Source of the DNA: an uncultured Caulobacterales bacterium
GTDB lineage: Bacteria > Pseudomonadota > Alphaproteobacteria > Caulobacterales > Caulobacteraceae
DNA length: 35,453 nt
Direction: 5' to 3'
Assembly: GCA_903900155.1 (NCBI GenBank)
Contig: CAIUMD010000045.1
Coordinates: 1-35,453 of the forward strand
The notes under the pieces are model-generated. The model saw only the letters and a list, made by a program, of their open reading frames with translations, had not been told where the DNA came from and ran no database searches. The translations under genes and the position numbers were made by a program. This document shows positions 21,466 to 31,486 of this stretch, one piece after another. Each line of letters opens with the position of its first letter. The stretch's first letter is position 1.

Positions 21466-21927
21466 ATGCGTATCGCACTTTTTCAACCGGGTATTCCCCA
21501 GAACGTCGGGGCGGCCATCCGGCTCTCGGCGTGCTTTGACACGGGCCTGGACGTCATCGAGCCCTGCAGTTTTCCCTTGGATGACAAGAGCTTGAAGCGC
21601 GCGGCCCTGGATTACGGGCCTCTGGCGCACCTCAAGCGACACGATAGCTGGGATGCGTTTCTCGCCGCCCCGGAACGGGCCGAGGGCCGCCTGCTGCTTT
21701 TCACGACTCGCGGCGCGACGCCTTTTCACCGATTTTCGTTCGCCCCCGGAGACACCCTGCTGTTCGGCAACGAGAGCAAGGGCGCCCCGGAAGAGGTGCA
21801 CGCCGCCGTCCAGGGCCGCATCGTCATCCCGATCCGGCCCGAGACCCGCTCGATGAACCTGGCCACCACCGCCGCCATGGCCCTGGGCGAGGCCCTGAGG
21901 CAGACCGGCGGCTTCCCCGAAGCGTGA
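21466..21927 (+). CDS. trmL: tRNA (cytidine(34)-2'-O)-methyltransferase
   Basis: TrmL (SPOUT superfamily) adds a 2'-O-methyl group to the wobble base of certain tRNA-Leu species, using SAM. The 153-residue protein is of normal length. The family features are MRIALFQPGIPQNVGAAIRLSACF at the N-terminus, DYGPLAHLKRHDSW in the middle, and the knot-forming SAM-binding segments LLFGNESKGAPEEVH and IPIRPETRSMNLATTAAMAL near the C-terminus. ATG 21466 produces the typical N-terminus; the open frame before it has no support. No Shine-Dalgarno sequence is evident, so a leaderless mRNA is possible. The gene is divergent from petABC, an arrangement I believe is shared with other Caulobacterales. Confidence 0.95.
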   Translation: MRIALFQPGIPQNVGAAIRLSACFDTGLDVIEPCSFPLDDKSLKRAALDYGPLAHLKRHDSWDAFLAAPERAEGRLLLFTTRGATPFHRFSFAPGDTLLFGNESKGAPEEVHAAVQGRIVIPIRPETRSMNLATTAAMALGEALRQTGGFPEA

Positions 21928-21937
21928 GCGCGCCTAA

Positions 21938-23971
<2,034 letters not shown>

Positions 23972-23980
23972 GGGTCGCCC

Positions 23981-24403
23981 CTAGTGGTCCCCGAAGTCCA
24001 CGTCGCGACGCGCCGCGACGATCGTCACGATAAAGCCGGCCAGCACGTCCAGCAGCACCATCAGGGTGATGAGGAAGAAGGTCGAGGTCGCGAAGGCCGG
24101 GAACAGCAGGAACTCGACCAGGCACAGGATGAACAGCACCATCGACAGCGAGTGGTTGATGATGGCGATCCGGCGGCTGGTGGTGGATTTCAAGAGCTCG
24201 ACGAACAGCACCACCAGCGAGGCGGCCAGCAGCAGGTCGCCCAGGCTGACGCCCCACTCGGCTCGCGAGGTCATGTGGATGGTGAACAGCTTGTCGCTCA
24301 TCCGCACGCCGGCGTCGGCGGCCTTGAAGGCCCCCGGCAGGGTCAGCGCGACCAGGTTATAGATGAGCACCGGCAAGGCCAGCAGCGGAACGGCTGCGAA
24401 CAT
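23981..24403 (-). CDS. Small polytopic membrane protein, unknown
   Basis: The 140-residue product is hydrophobic, with about four membrane helices (roughly 2-22, 46-64, 73-97 and 100-123), and a short Arg/Asp-rich C-terminus (AARRDVDFGDH). Charged residues lie in the loops (KAADAGVRMSDK, ELLKSTTSRR). No family was recognised. ATG 24403 has GGGGGAAG six bases upstream, which favours it over the frame start at 24439. It lies downstream of the GT2 gene on the same strand, with a 96-base gap, so a link to envelope glycolipid synthesis is conceivable from location only. It faces the FkbM gene tail to tail. Confidence 0.75.
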   Translation of the reverse strand: MFAAVPLLALPVLIYNLVALTLPGAFKAADAGVRMSDKLFTIHMTSRAEWGVSLGDLLLAASLVVLFVELLKSTTSRRIAIINHSLSMVLFILCLVEFLLFPAFATSTFFLITLMVLLDVLAGFIVTIVAARRDVDFGDH

Positions 24404-24499
24404 CGAGCTTCCCCCTTTGGCGCGAGCGTTAAGTCTCATGCCATGGTTAAGCCCTAGCGGGAAAATTCGTTGCGGTGAAGCCGGCTCGCCTGCGAAGCG
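24404..24499 (-). promoter_or_regulatory. Gap between GT2 gene and small membrane protein gene
   Basis: On the minus strand this 96-base stretch holds CCGCTAGGGC, a GCTANA-like -10 candidate, about 60 bases ahead of the small membrane protein gene. It also holds two TTAA sequences 14 bases apart. CtrA sites need a seven-base spacing, so no CtrA site is called. Confidence 0.3.
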
Positions 24500-25225
24500 C
24501 TAGGCTTCGTCCACGCCTTGGGGATTGCGGGCCCGCGACTGCAGCCACATCACGCCCAAGAGGTCCGAGATCGAGGCCTTGAGGCGGCCGAAGTTCGTGT
24601 ATTTCGATACGCCGCTCTCGCGGTGACGGTGGTTCACCGGCTCGAACGCCACCTCATAACCCTCGCGCAGCATCAGCGCCGGGATGTAGCGGTGGATGTG
24701 ATCGAAGTACGGCAGGCGCAGGAAGGCCTCGCGGCGGAAGGCTTTCAGCCCGCAGCCGGTGTCGTTGGCGGTGTCCTTCAAGAGACGCTTGCGCACCCCG
24801 TTGCCGAACTTGGAGGCGAAGCGCTTGGCGCTCGAATCCTGGCGCTTGACCCGCTCGCCGCCGACCAGGGCCAGTACGTCGGGACCGGCCTGCAGGGTCT
24901 TGGCCAGGCGCGGGCCGTCGGCCGGGTCGTTCTGGCCGTCGCCGTCCAGGGTGACGATGATCGGCCCGCGCGCAGCCAGGACGCCGGTGCGCACGGCGCG
25001 GCTTTGCCCTGAGTTCTTGCGGTGGCCCAGCACGCGCAGCTGCGGGATCTCGGCCTTCAGGGCGACCAGGCGGGCCTTGGTGTCGTCGCGGCTGGCGTCG
25101 TCGACGAAGATCATTTCGTAATTGTCGCCGTTGAAGGCGGTCGCGATCTCGCGCGCCAGCTTCGGAGCGGCCTCGCCTTCGTCGAAGACGGGCACGACGA
25201 CGGAAAAATCGGGGGTGGCGTTCAT
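24500..25225 (-). CDS. Polyprenyl-phosphate sugar synthase-like GT2 (DPM1 type)
   Basis: The 241-residue protein is a family 2 glycosyltransferase of the dolichyl-phosphate-mannose synthase group. It has VVPVFDEGEAAPKL (10-23), FVDDASRDDT (40-49), the nucleotide/metal motif TLDGDGQNDPAD (about 92-103), and the group signature from GERVKRQDSSAKRFASKFGN to NDTGCGLKAFRREAF. It lacks C-terminal membrane helices, so it is the short peripheral type. It would transfer a sugar from a nucleotide donor to a polyprenyl phosphate. The gene is divergent, 56 bases away, from an ArnT-like GT39 that would use such a donor; this suggests a shared pathway. Rhizobium RgtE and its GalA lipid donor are an obvious parallel, by inference. 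Confidence 0.9.
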   Translation of the reverse strand: MNATPDFSVVVPVFDEGEAAPKLAREIATAFNGDNYEMIFVDDASRDDTKARLVALKAEIPQLRVLGHRKNSGQSRAVRTGVLAARGPIIVTLDGDGQNDPADGPRLAKTLQAGPDVLALVGGERVKRQDSSAKRFASKFGNGVRKRLLKDTANDTGCGLKAFRREAFLRLPYFDHIHRYIPALMLREGYEVAFEPVNHRHRESGVSKYTNFGRLKASISDLLGVMWLQSRARNPQGVDEA

Positions 25226-25281
25226 CGCCCTCTAATACCGGAAAAATTTCCACACGAAAGGATCGTGCTAAAGCTGCGACC
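25226..25281. promoter_or_regulatory. Short divergent promoter region of GT2 and GT39 genes
   Basis: Only 56 bases separate the two start codons. On the plus strand GCTAAAGC (25267-25274) matches the GCTANAWC -10 pattern and ends seven bases before the GT39 ATG, which predicts a leaderless or nearly leaderless transcript. On the minus strand the AT-rich GGAAATTTTTCCGGTATTAG may serve the GT2 gene. Confidence 0.45.
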
Positions 25282-26967
25282 ATGACGCTTGAATCTCGCC
25301 TGGACGCCTGGAGCCGAGGGTGGCGCGGCCCCCTGTTAGCCGCGCTGGTCGCCCTGATCGCCGGCCTGCCCGGCCTGTTCGCCATGCCGCCGCTGGACCG
25401 CGACGAGTCGCGCTTCGCCCAGGCCACGTCCCAGATGCTGGAGACCGGCGACTATGTCGTCATCAAGTTCCAGGACCAGCCGCGCTTCAAGAAGCCGGTC
25501 GGCATCCACTGGCTGCAGGCCATGAGCGTCAAGGCGTTCTCCGACGCCGAGGACCGGCGGATCTGGGCCTATCGCATTCCGTCCCTGCTGGGCGCGATGC
25601 TGGCGGCGGCGGCCTGCGCCTGGGGCGCGGCGGCCCTCTTTGACCCGCGCACCGGCCTGATCGCCGGCTCGATCCTGGGGGCGACCTTCCTCCTGTCGTC
25701 CGAGGCCTTCATCGCCAAGACCGACGCGGCCCTGTGCGGGACCACGACCCTGGCCATGGCCGCCCTTGCCCGCGTCTACGCCGCCCAGCTGAAGAGCGAG
25801 ACCGTCAAGAAATGGACCAAGCTCGCCTTCTGGCTGGGCCTCTCGATCGCCGCCCTGATCAAGGGCCCGGTCGGCCTGCTGGTCGCGGTCTTCGCCCTGG
25901 TGGGCCTGGCGATCTGGGACCGCAAGTCCGCCTGGATGAAGGATCTGGGCTGGACCTGGGGCCTGATCCTGTTCTGCGCCATCTGCCTGCCCTGGGCGAT
26001 GATGATCACGGTGGCCACCGACGGCGCCTTCTGGGGCGCGGCCGTGGGCGGGGACCTGGCGCCCAAGCTGGCCGGCGGCCAGGAGGGGCATTCGGGCCCG
26101 TTCGGCTACCACACCCTGTTGGCGCCGCTGCTGTCGTTCCCCGCCACCCTGCTGCTGCCGGCCGGCCTGGTCGTCGGCTGGACCAAGCGCAACGAGCCGG
26201 GCGTGCGCTTCGCCGTCTGCTGGCTGGTCCCGACCTGGCTGATGTTCGAGATCCTGCCGACCAAGCTGGCGCACTATGAGCTGCCGGCCTATGGCGCCCT
26301 GGCCATGCTGATGGCCGCGGCCGTGCGCGAGCCGCTGGCCAAGGGACCGCGCTGGATCGGCGCTGTCCTGTCGGTGCTGATGGCCGCCCTGCTGGCCGCC
26401 GTCGCCGTCTATGGCCAAGTGAAGTTCGGCGCGGGGCGCGACCTGGCCTGGACCGTGCTGGCCGCGGGCCTCTCCCTGGCCGCCGGGATCGCCGGCGCCT
26501 TCCTGCTGCTGCGCCGTCACTCGGCCCGCGCCCTGGTCACCGCCGGCGTGCTGGGCGTCGGGGCCCACGTCGCCCTGACCGCCGGCCTGATCCCGCGCCT
26601 GGAGCCCCTGTTCCTGTCGAAGGACGTCGCCGACGCCCTGGATAGCGCCAAGCTCTCGCCCCGCTCGGGCGCGGCGGGCCCGGTGGCCCTGACCGGCTAT
26701 TCCGAACCCAGCCTGATCTTCCAGTTGGGGACCGCCACCGAGCTGACCGACGGCGAGGGCGCGGCCGACGCGGTCTCGGAAGGCCGCCCGGCCGTGGTCG
26801 AGAGCCGCGAGGAAAAGCCCTTCCGCGAGGCCATGACCGCCCTGGGCCTGACGCCGCGTCCGGTGTCGGTGGTCGGGGGCCTGAACTATTCCGACGGCGA
26901 CCAGGAGAAGCTCACCATCTATCGCGGCGAGCCCCAGCCGTCCGAGCCTGAGGAGCCCGCCCCATGA
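25282..26967 (+). CDS. ArnT-like glycosyltransferase family 39 protein
   Basis: The 561-residue polytopic membrane protein belongs to the ArnT/PMT-like group that takes a sugar from a polyprenyl phosphate and transfers it on the periplasmic side. It has the diagnostic first loop MPPLDRDESRFAQAT (35-49), where acidic residues are catalytic or metal-binding, and RFKKPVGIHWLQAMSV (about 70-85), also typical. Then come about eleven hydrophobic helices, and a soluble C-terminal part of about 120 residues (after VADALDSAKL) that resembles the periplasmic domain of ArnT. The acceptor may be lipid A, core sugar or another envelope glycan. Caulobacter lipid A is known to carry galacturonic acid, so GalA transfer is one option. 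The stop overlaps the next gene as ATGA. Confidence 0.92.
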   Translation: MTLESRLDAWSRGWRGPLLAALVALIAGLPGLFAMPPLDRDESRFAQATSQMLETGDYVVIKFQDQPRFKKPVGIHWLQAMSVKAFSDAEDRRIWAYRIPSLLGAMLAAAACAWGAAALFDPRTGLIAGSILGATFLLSSEAFIAKTDAALCGTTTLAMAALARVYAAQLKSETVKKWTKLAFWLGLSIAALIKGPVGLLVAVFALVGLAIWDRKSAWMKDLGWTWGLILFCAICLPWAMMITVATDGAFWGAAVGGDLAPKLAGGQEGHSGPFGYHTLLAPLLSFPATLLLPAGLVVGWTKRNEPGVRFAVCWLVPTWLMFEILPTKLAHYELPAYGALAMLMAAAVREPLAKGPRWIGAVLSVLMAALLAAVAVYGQVKFGAGRDLAWTVLAAGLSLAAGIAGAFLLLRRHSARALVTAGVLGVGAHVALTAGLIPRLEPLFLSKDVADALDSAKLSPRSGAAGPVALTGYSEPSLIFQLGTATELTDGEGAADAVSEGRPAVVESREEKPFREAMTALGLTPRPVSVVGGLNYSDGDQEKLTIYRGEPQPSEPEEPAP

Positions 26968-27863
26968 GCCGCTTCATCCAGATCGTCGAGGTCGGCCCGC
27001 GCGACGGCCTGCAGAACGAAAAGACCATCCTGTCGGTCGCCGACAAGCTGGACCTGATCCGCCGCCTGGAAGCCGCCGGCGCCAGGCGCGCCGAGGTCGT
27101 CTCGTTCGTGAACCCCAACCGCGTGCCGCAGATGGCCGGCGCGGAAGAGATCATGGACGCCCTGCCACCGGACCGCATCCACTCGCGCATCGGCCTGGTG
27201 CTGAACATGCGCGGCTGGGAGCGCTGTGTCTCGACCGGCTGCGACGAGGCCAATGTCGTGGTCTGCGCCTCGGACGGCTTCGGCGTCGCCAATCAGGGCG
27301 CGACGGTGAAGCAACAGCTCGACACCCTCGCCGCCATCGCCGAGCGCCAGGCGATCGACGGCGGCCCGCCGATCACCGCCACCATCTCGGTCGCCTTCGG
27401 CTGCCCGTTCGACGGCGAGATCAGCGAGGACCAGGTCGTGGCCATCGCCCGCGAGGCGGCCAGCCTGGGCGTCCCGGAGATCGCCATCGCCGACACCATC
27501 GGGGTGGCCGATCCCTGGGTGGTGACCAAGCGCATCGAGGCCGTCCGCGCCGCAGCGCCGGACGCCCGCCTGCGCATGCACTTCCACGACACCCGCAACA
27601 CGGGCCTGGCCAACGCCTATGCCAGCGTCCAGGCCGGGGTCGATGTGCTGGACGCCTCGGTCGGCGGCCTGGGCGGCTGCCCCTTCGCGCCGAACGCCAC
27701 GGGCAATATCGGCACGGAAGATCTGGTCTACATGCTGGAACGGGCCGGCTTCGAGACGGGTTACGACCTGGCGGCCCTGATCGAGATCGGCCGCGATGTC
27801 AGCGCCAAGCTGGGCAAGGCCCCCGTCTCCTCCCTGGCCCGCGCCGGAGGTTTCCCCGCATGA
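26964..27863 (+). CDS. Hydroxymethylglutaryl-CoA lyase family protein
   Basis: The 299-residue enzyme is a DRE-TIM metallolyase of the HMGL-like family, splitting (S)-HMG-CoA to acetoacetate and acetyl-CoA (leucine breakdown) if the annotation holds. It has VEVGPRDGLQNE (8-19) with the metal-binding Asp, the SFVNPNRVPQMAG segment, the HFHDTRNTGLAN metal His pair, and VGGLGGCPFAPNATGNIGTED, the active-site Cys loop of HMG-CoA lyases. Relatives acting on other hydroxy-acyl-CoA substrates share these motifs, so the substrate is not certain. The gene overlaps the GT39 gene and the following lipoprotein gene by four bases each, although the three functions look unrelated. No leucine-catabolic genes are adjacent. 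Confidence 0.9.
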   Translation: MSRFIQIVEVGPRDGLQNEKTILSVADKLDLIRRLEAAGARRAEVVSFVNPNRVPQMAGAEEIMDALPPDRIHSRIGLVLNMRGWERCVSTGCDEANVVVCASDGFGVANQGATVKQQLDTLAAIAERQAIDGGPPITATISVAFGCPFDGEISEDQVVAIAREAASLGVPEIAIADTIGVADPWVVTKRIEAVRAAAPDARLRMHFHDTRNTGLANAYASVQAGVDVLDASVGGLGGCPFAPNATGNIGTEDLVYMLERAGFETGYDLAALIEIGRDVSAKLGKAPVSSLARAGGFPA

Positions 27864-28225
27864 TCCGCCTGGCCGCCTTGCTCGCTCTTGGTCTCTCCGC
27901 CTGCGCCGCCGCGCCGGTCGCGGACGCGGGTCCGCCGAAGTGCGACGTGACGATCAAGTTCGGCAGCTATGGCGCGGGCATCGACCGCGACCTGGCCGAC
28001 AAGGTCGCCGTGGCGGTGAAAGCCGACCGCGACATCGCCCGCTCGGAACGCAAGCCCTGGGGCCGCGAAGGCGAGTTCGACCAGTGCCTGACGGTGAAGT
28101 CGGGGCGGAGTGCAAAAGCGGTGTTCGAGCGCTACCGGGCGATGTTGCCGGCGAAGACGCTGAAGGCGCCGACGTCGATCGAGGGGCCGGATGGGCTGAA
28201 GGCCGAGACGATCGGGCCGATGTGA
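27860..28225 (+). CDS. Small putative lipoprotein, unknown function
   Basis: The 121-residue product begins with a short signal (MIRLAALLALGLSAC) ending in the lipobox LSAC, so Cys15 would be lipidated. The mature part has two cysteines (PKCDVTIKFGSYG and FDQCLTVKSG), which could form a disulfide, charged helical segments (DRDLADKVAVAVKADRDIARSE) and no other recognisable motif. The remainder looks like a small alpha/beta domain; no family was recognised. It overlaps the HMGL-type gene by four bases (ATGA) and is probably translationally coupled to it. It ends convergently with the GT2 gene, with a symmetric hairpin between. Confidence 0.8.
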   Translation: MIRLAALLALGLSACAAAPVADAGPPKCDVTIKFGSYGAGIDRDLADKVAVAVKADRDIARSERKPWGREGEFDQCLTVKSGRSAKAVFERYRAMLPAKTLKAPTSIEGPDGLKAETIGPM

Positions 28226-28233
28226 TGATGAAC

Positions 28234-28254
28234 CCCTCTCTCTGAGAGAGAGGG
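28234..28254. repeat. Perfect palindrome between convergent genes
   Basis: CCCTCTCTCT and AGAGAGAGGG flank a single G: a 21-base perfect inverted repeat of alternating CT/GA. It lies in the 49-base gap between convergent genes and may act as a hairpin at both transcript ends, though T-runs are absent. I have seen similar CTCTCTC/GAGAGAG palindromes as dispersed repeats in related genomes. Confidence 0.7.
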
Positions 28255-28274
28255 ATTCAGGCGCGGCGAGCTGC

Positions 28275-29201
28275 CTAGATCGGCCGTCCGGTCAGCTTCC
28301 ACAGCAGGGGACGCGAAACGCTCATCAGCATGATGGCGGGCGCGAGCAGAACGGCGGCGGCGAACAGCTGCAGCGAATCGGCGCGCTTGATGAAATAGCG
28401 GGTCAGGCCCACGCCCTTGTGGAACTCGACCTTCAGCGGGTGTTCCTGGCTGGTGTGGCCCAAGTGGACAACCTCGGCCTTGGGCTGGAACAGCACCTGA
28501 CCGCCGGCCCGGCGGGCGCGCCAGCACAGGTCGATGTCCTCGACATGCAGGAAATAGCCTTCGTCGAAGCCGCTCAGGGCCTCGAAGTCGCGGCGGCGCA
28601 TGGCGAAGCAGGCGCCCGAGATGGTCGGCATCGGCACGGGCTTGCCCGGCAGCGGCTCGTTCTCGCGATGGATCTCGAAACTGGCCAGGTTGGGGTGGCG
28701 ACGGGTGAACTGGCCGAAGCTGAGCACGGTGCTCATCGGCGTGACGTCGCCCCGGCGGCCGCCACGCTGCTCGGTGCCGTCGATGTTCATGACCCGCGCG
28801 CCGACGATGGTCGGGGTCGGCTGGCCCTTGAAGGCCGTGACCAGCGAGGCCACGCAATTGGGCTGCAGATTGGCGTCGGGATTGAGGAAGACGATGTATT
28901 CGCCGCCCGCCGTCGAGGCGCCCAGATTGGCGCCGCGCGCGAAGCCGATATTGCCGTGGCCCTGCTTGAGCACGACGCGCGGCTCGGTCAGGGCCAGCGA
29001 GCGCAGCATGTCCTCGTCTCGGCCGTCGGAGCCGTTGTCGATAATGACGAACTCGTCGACCAGCGGCTCGGCCAGCACATGCTTGATGCTCTCGGCCAGC
29101 GCCTCTCCCGTCCGATAGACGACCATGACGACGGACACGTTCGGACGAGCCGGACGCGCACCAACGGCAAGGGTCGAGACGGACGGGAGGATGCTGTTCA
29201 T
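28275..29201 (-). CDS. GT2 glycosyltransferase (rhamnosyltransferase WbbL-like)
   Basis: The 308-residue protein is a family 2 glycosyltransferase. It has SVVMVVYRTGEAL (about 24-36), FVIIDNGSDGRDED, NIGFARGANLGAS, YIVFLNPDANLQPN (the DxD-like region: NPDAN), SGACFAMRRRDFEALSGFDEGYF, and HVEDIDLCWRARRAG, a signature shared with rhamnosyltransferases such as WbbL. The C-terminal 60 residues contain one or two hydrophobic helices (LFAAAVLLAPAIMLM), suggesting membrane attachment at the cytoplasmic face. Its ATG overlaps the thrS stop by one base (TGATG), so expression is tied to thrS. A role in LPS, capsule or holdfast-type polysaccharide is inferred only from the family. It is the last gene of a seven-gene run. 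Confidence 0.9.
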   Translation of the reverse strand: MNSILPSVSTLAVGARPARPNVSVVMVVYRTGEALAESIKHVLAEPLVDEFVIIDNGSDGRDEDMLRSLALTEPRVVLKQGHGNIGFARGANLGASTAGGEYIVFLNPDANLQPNCVASLVTAFKGQPTPTIVGARVMNIDGTEQRGGRRGDVTPMSTVLSFGQFTRRHPNLASFEIHRENEPLPGKPVPMPTISGACFAMRRRDFEALSGFDEGYFLHVEDIDLCWRARRAGGQVLFQPKAEVVHLGHTSQEHPLKVEFHKGVGLTRYFIKRADSLQLFAAAVLLAPAIMLMSVSRPLLWKLTGRPI

Positions 29202-31180
29202 CAGGCGGTCGCAGCCTCCGGTACGGGATTGGCGACGCCCAGGGCGCGCTTGATATCGGGCGGCGTGGCGTCGTCCTTCAGGACACTGAGTGCTTCATCG
29301 AGCGAGAGCACGCTCTGGCCCTCGCCGCCGAGGCGACGCAGGGCCAGTTGCCCCGTTTCCGCTTCCTTACGTCCGACCACCGCGATCACAGGCACCTTGG
29401 CGAGGCTGTGCTCGCGAATCTTGTAGTTGATCTTCTCATTACGCAGATCCACTTCCGCGCGCATCCCCAGCTTCGTCAATTTCTCGACGACCTCCAGGGC
29501 GTATGCGTCGGCGTCGGAGGTGATCGTGGCCACGACCACCTGCGTGGGCGCCAGCCAGACCGGCAGCGCGCCCGCGTAGTTTTCCAACAGGATGCCGATG
29601 AAACGCTCGAAGGACCCCAAGATCGCCCGGTGAAGCATCACCGGACGCTTCTTCGAACCATCCTCCGAAACGTACTCGGCGTCCAATCGTTCCGGCAAAA
29701 CGAAATCCAGTTGCAGCGTGCCGCACTGCCAAACTCGACCAATGGCGTCTTTCAGCGAGAACTCGAGTTTTGGCCCGTAGAAGGCGCCTTCACCTGGCTG
29801 CAGCACCAGAGTCTCACCCGCGTCTTCGGCGGCGGCGGACAGGGCGGCCTCGGCCTTGTCCCAGACCTCGTCCGTGCCCGCGCGCAGATCAGGACGCGTC
29901 GAGAACTTGGTGTCGGCCAGCGTCATGCCAAGATCGCTATAGACGCTACGCAACAGTTCGATGAACCGGGCGCTTTCCTCCGTGACCTGTTCTTCGCGGC
30001 AGAAGATGTGGGCGTCGTCCTGCGTGAAGGCGCGCACCCGCATGATGCCGTGCATGGCGCCCGACGGCTCATAGCGGTGGCAGGCCCCGAACTCGGCCAT
30101 GCGCAGCGGCAGCTCGCGATAGCTCTTCTGGCCGACGTTGAAGATCTGGATGTGGCCCGGGCAGTTCATCGGCTTGACCGCCAGGACTTCGCCCTCGGCG
30201 CTTTCGCACATGAACATGGCGTGGCCGAACTTCTCGGCGTGGCCCGACTTCTCCCACAGGCTCTTGTCGAGGATCTGGGGCGTCTTGACTTCCTTGTAGC
30301 CGGCCGCGTCCAGGCGACGGCGCATGTAGTCTTCCAGCACGCGGTACAGGGCCCAGCCCTTGGCGTGCCAGAACACCATGCCCTTGCCCTCTTCCTGGAT
30401 GTGGAAGAGGTCCATGGTCTTGCCCAGCTTGCGGTGATCGCGACGCTCGGCTTCCTCGATGCGCTTGAGATGCGCTTCCAGGTCGGCTTCCGAGGCCCAG
30501 CTCGTGCCGTAGATGCGCTGCAGCTGGGCGTTGTTCTGGTCGCCGCGCCAGTAGGCGCCGGCCAGCTTCGTCAGCTTGAAGGCCTTGCCGACGTGCTTGG
30601 TCGACGGCAGGTGGGGCCCGCGGCACAGGTCCTTCCAATTGCCCTGGCGATAGACCGTGATCGTGTCCGTACCCGGCAGGTCGCGGATGATCTGGGCCTT
30701 GTACTGCTCGCCGATGCCGTCGAAGTGGGCGATGGCCTCCTCGCGGTCCCAGACCTCGCGCGTGATCTTCTCGTCGCGATCGACGATCTCCTTCATGCGC
30801 TTTTCGATCGTTTCCAGATCGTCCAGGCTGAAAGGCTCTTCGCGCGCGAAGTCGTAATAGAAGCCGTCCTCGACGTTCGGGCCGATCGTCACCTGGGTGC
30901 CGGGGAACAGCTCCTGCACGGCCTCGGCCAGCACGTGGGCCGTGTCGTGGCGGATGGTGTCGAGCGCCTCGGGGGCCTCGCGCGTCAGGATCTCGAACTT
31001 GCGCTCGCCGGCAAGCAGGTCGGGCGTCAGGGCGCGATCCAGGTCCAGCACCTGGCCGTCCAGCTTGATCAGCAGCGCCTTCTTTTCCAGCGACTTGGAG
31101 ATGGCCGCGGCGACGTCGCGTCCCGTCGAGCCATCGGGATACTGACGGGAGGAGCCGTCGGGGAAAACCAGATCGATCAT
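29201..31180 (-). CDS. thrS: Threonine-tRNA ligase
   Basis: This class II aminoacyl-tRNA synthetase of 659 residues is the full-length bacterial form. It has an N-terminal TGS domain ([20 protein letters not shown]), an editing domain with [17 protein letters not shown] and the CRGPHLPS stretch, then a catalytic core with class II motifs: motif 2 in the [15 protein letters not shown] region, zinc ligands (CPGH in [10 protein letters not shown]; His and others further on), and motif 3 in [17 protein letters not shown]. The anticodon-binding domain is at the C-terminus ([17 protein letters not shown] onward). The start overlaps the yidD stop by four bases, and the stop overlaps the GT2 start by one base. 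Confidence 0.97.
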   Translation of the reverse strand: MIDLVFPDGSSRQYPDGSTGRDVAAAISKSLEKKALLIKLDGQVLDLDRALTPDLLAGERKFEILTREAPEALDTIRHDTAHVLAEAVQELFPGTQVTIGPNVEDGFYYDFAREEPFSLDDLETIEKRMKEIVDRDEKITREVWDREEAIAHFDGIGEQYKAQIIRDLPGTDTITVYRQGNWKDLCRGPHLPSTKHVGKAFKLTKLAGAYWRGDQNNAQLQRIYGTSWASEADLEAHLKRIEEAERRDHRKLGKTMDLFHIQEEGKGMVFWHAKGWALYRVLEDYMRRRLDAAGYKEVKTPQILDKSLWEKSGHAEKFGHAMFMCESAEGEVLAVKPMNCPGHIQIFNVGQKSYRELPLRMAEFGACHRYEPSGAMHGIMRVRAFTQDDAHIFCREEQVTEESARFIELLRSVYSDLGMTLADTKFSTRPDLRAGTDEVWDKAEAALSAAAEDAGETLVLQPGEGAFYGPKLEFSLKDAIGRVWQCGTLQLDFVLPERLDAEYVSEDGSKKRPVMLHRAILGSFERFIGILLENYAGALPVWLAPTQVVVATITSDADAYALEVVEKLTKLGMRAEVDLRNEKINYKIREHSLAKVPVIAVVGRKEAETGQLALRRLGGEGQSVLSLDEALSVLKDDATPPDIKRALGVANPVPEAATA

Positions 31181-31431
31181 TCTTCACATATCCACTTGCG
31201 TGGCTGGCTTGCCGACGGCGGCGGGTCGTAGCCCGATCCACCTAACGGATTGCAGCGGCAAATCCGTCGCAACGCCAACCAGGAACCCTTGAGCGGGCCA
31301 TGATCCTTGAGGGCGGCCGCCGCGTACTCCGAACAGCTCGGCGCGAAGCGGCACTGCCGCCCGATGAGGGGCGAGAGCGTCAACTTGTAGGCCCGAAGGC
31401 CCAAATCGACGGTGCGTTCGTAGAAGGTCAT
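31177..31431 (-). CDS. yidD: Membrane protein insertion efficiency factor YidD
   Basis: This 84-residue inner-membrane-associated protein belongs to the YidD family, which helps YidC-dependent insertion of membrane proteins. Family marks are an amphipathic N-terminal helix, [23 protein letters not shown] (about residues 15-37) with its invariant Cys residues, and [18 protein letters not shown] (about 55-72). It is usually next to rnpA and yidC. Here it lies between an iscU-like gene and thrS; the association with thrS is, as I recall, common in Alphaproteobacteria. The stop overlaps the thrS ATG (ATGA), indicating translational coupling. Confidence 0.95.
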   Translation of the reverse strand: MTFYERTVDLGLRAYKLTLSPLIGRQCRFAPSCSEYAAAALKDHGPLKGSWLALRRICRCNPLGGSGYDPPPSASQPRKWICEE

Positions 31432-31486
31432 GCCTGCGCGCGACGCCTGTTAGTCCAGTAAAGCACTAACCCCCTTTTAGGGGCGA
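31432..31486. other. Gap between iscU-like gene and yidD
   Basis: These 55 bases are the largest gap in the cysS-to-GT2 run. They hold only a weak CCCC-TTTTA-GGGG hairpin (31469-31481) without a T-run on the minus strand. Transcription could continue through or start anew here. Confidence 0.35.

Noticed and set aside
24425..24446. Possible CtrA binding site (two TTAA sequences)
   Set aside because: The two TTAA sequences are 14 bases apart, whereas the CtrA box needs TTAA-N7-TTAA. No properly spaced site was noticed in the window.
28234..28254. Bidirectional intrinsic terminator
   Set aside because: The palindrome is perfect but lacks a T-run on either strand and has a one-base centre, so it would need internal melting to form a loop. 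Kept as a repeat only.
29348..31231. Plus-strand open frame of 627 codons opposite thrS
   Set aside because: It is exactly antisense to thrS, whose motifs are unmistakable; the translation has no recognisable domain and is rich in His, Gln and Val as expected for an antisense frame.
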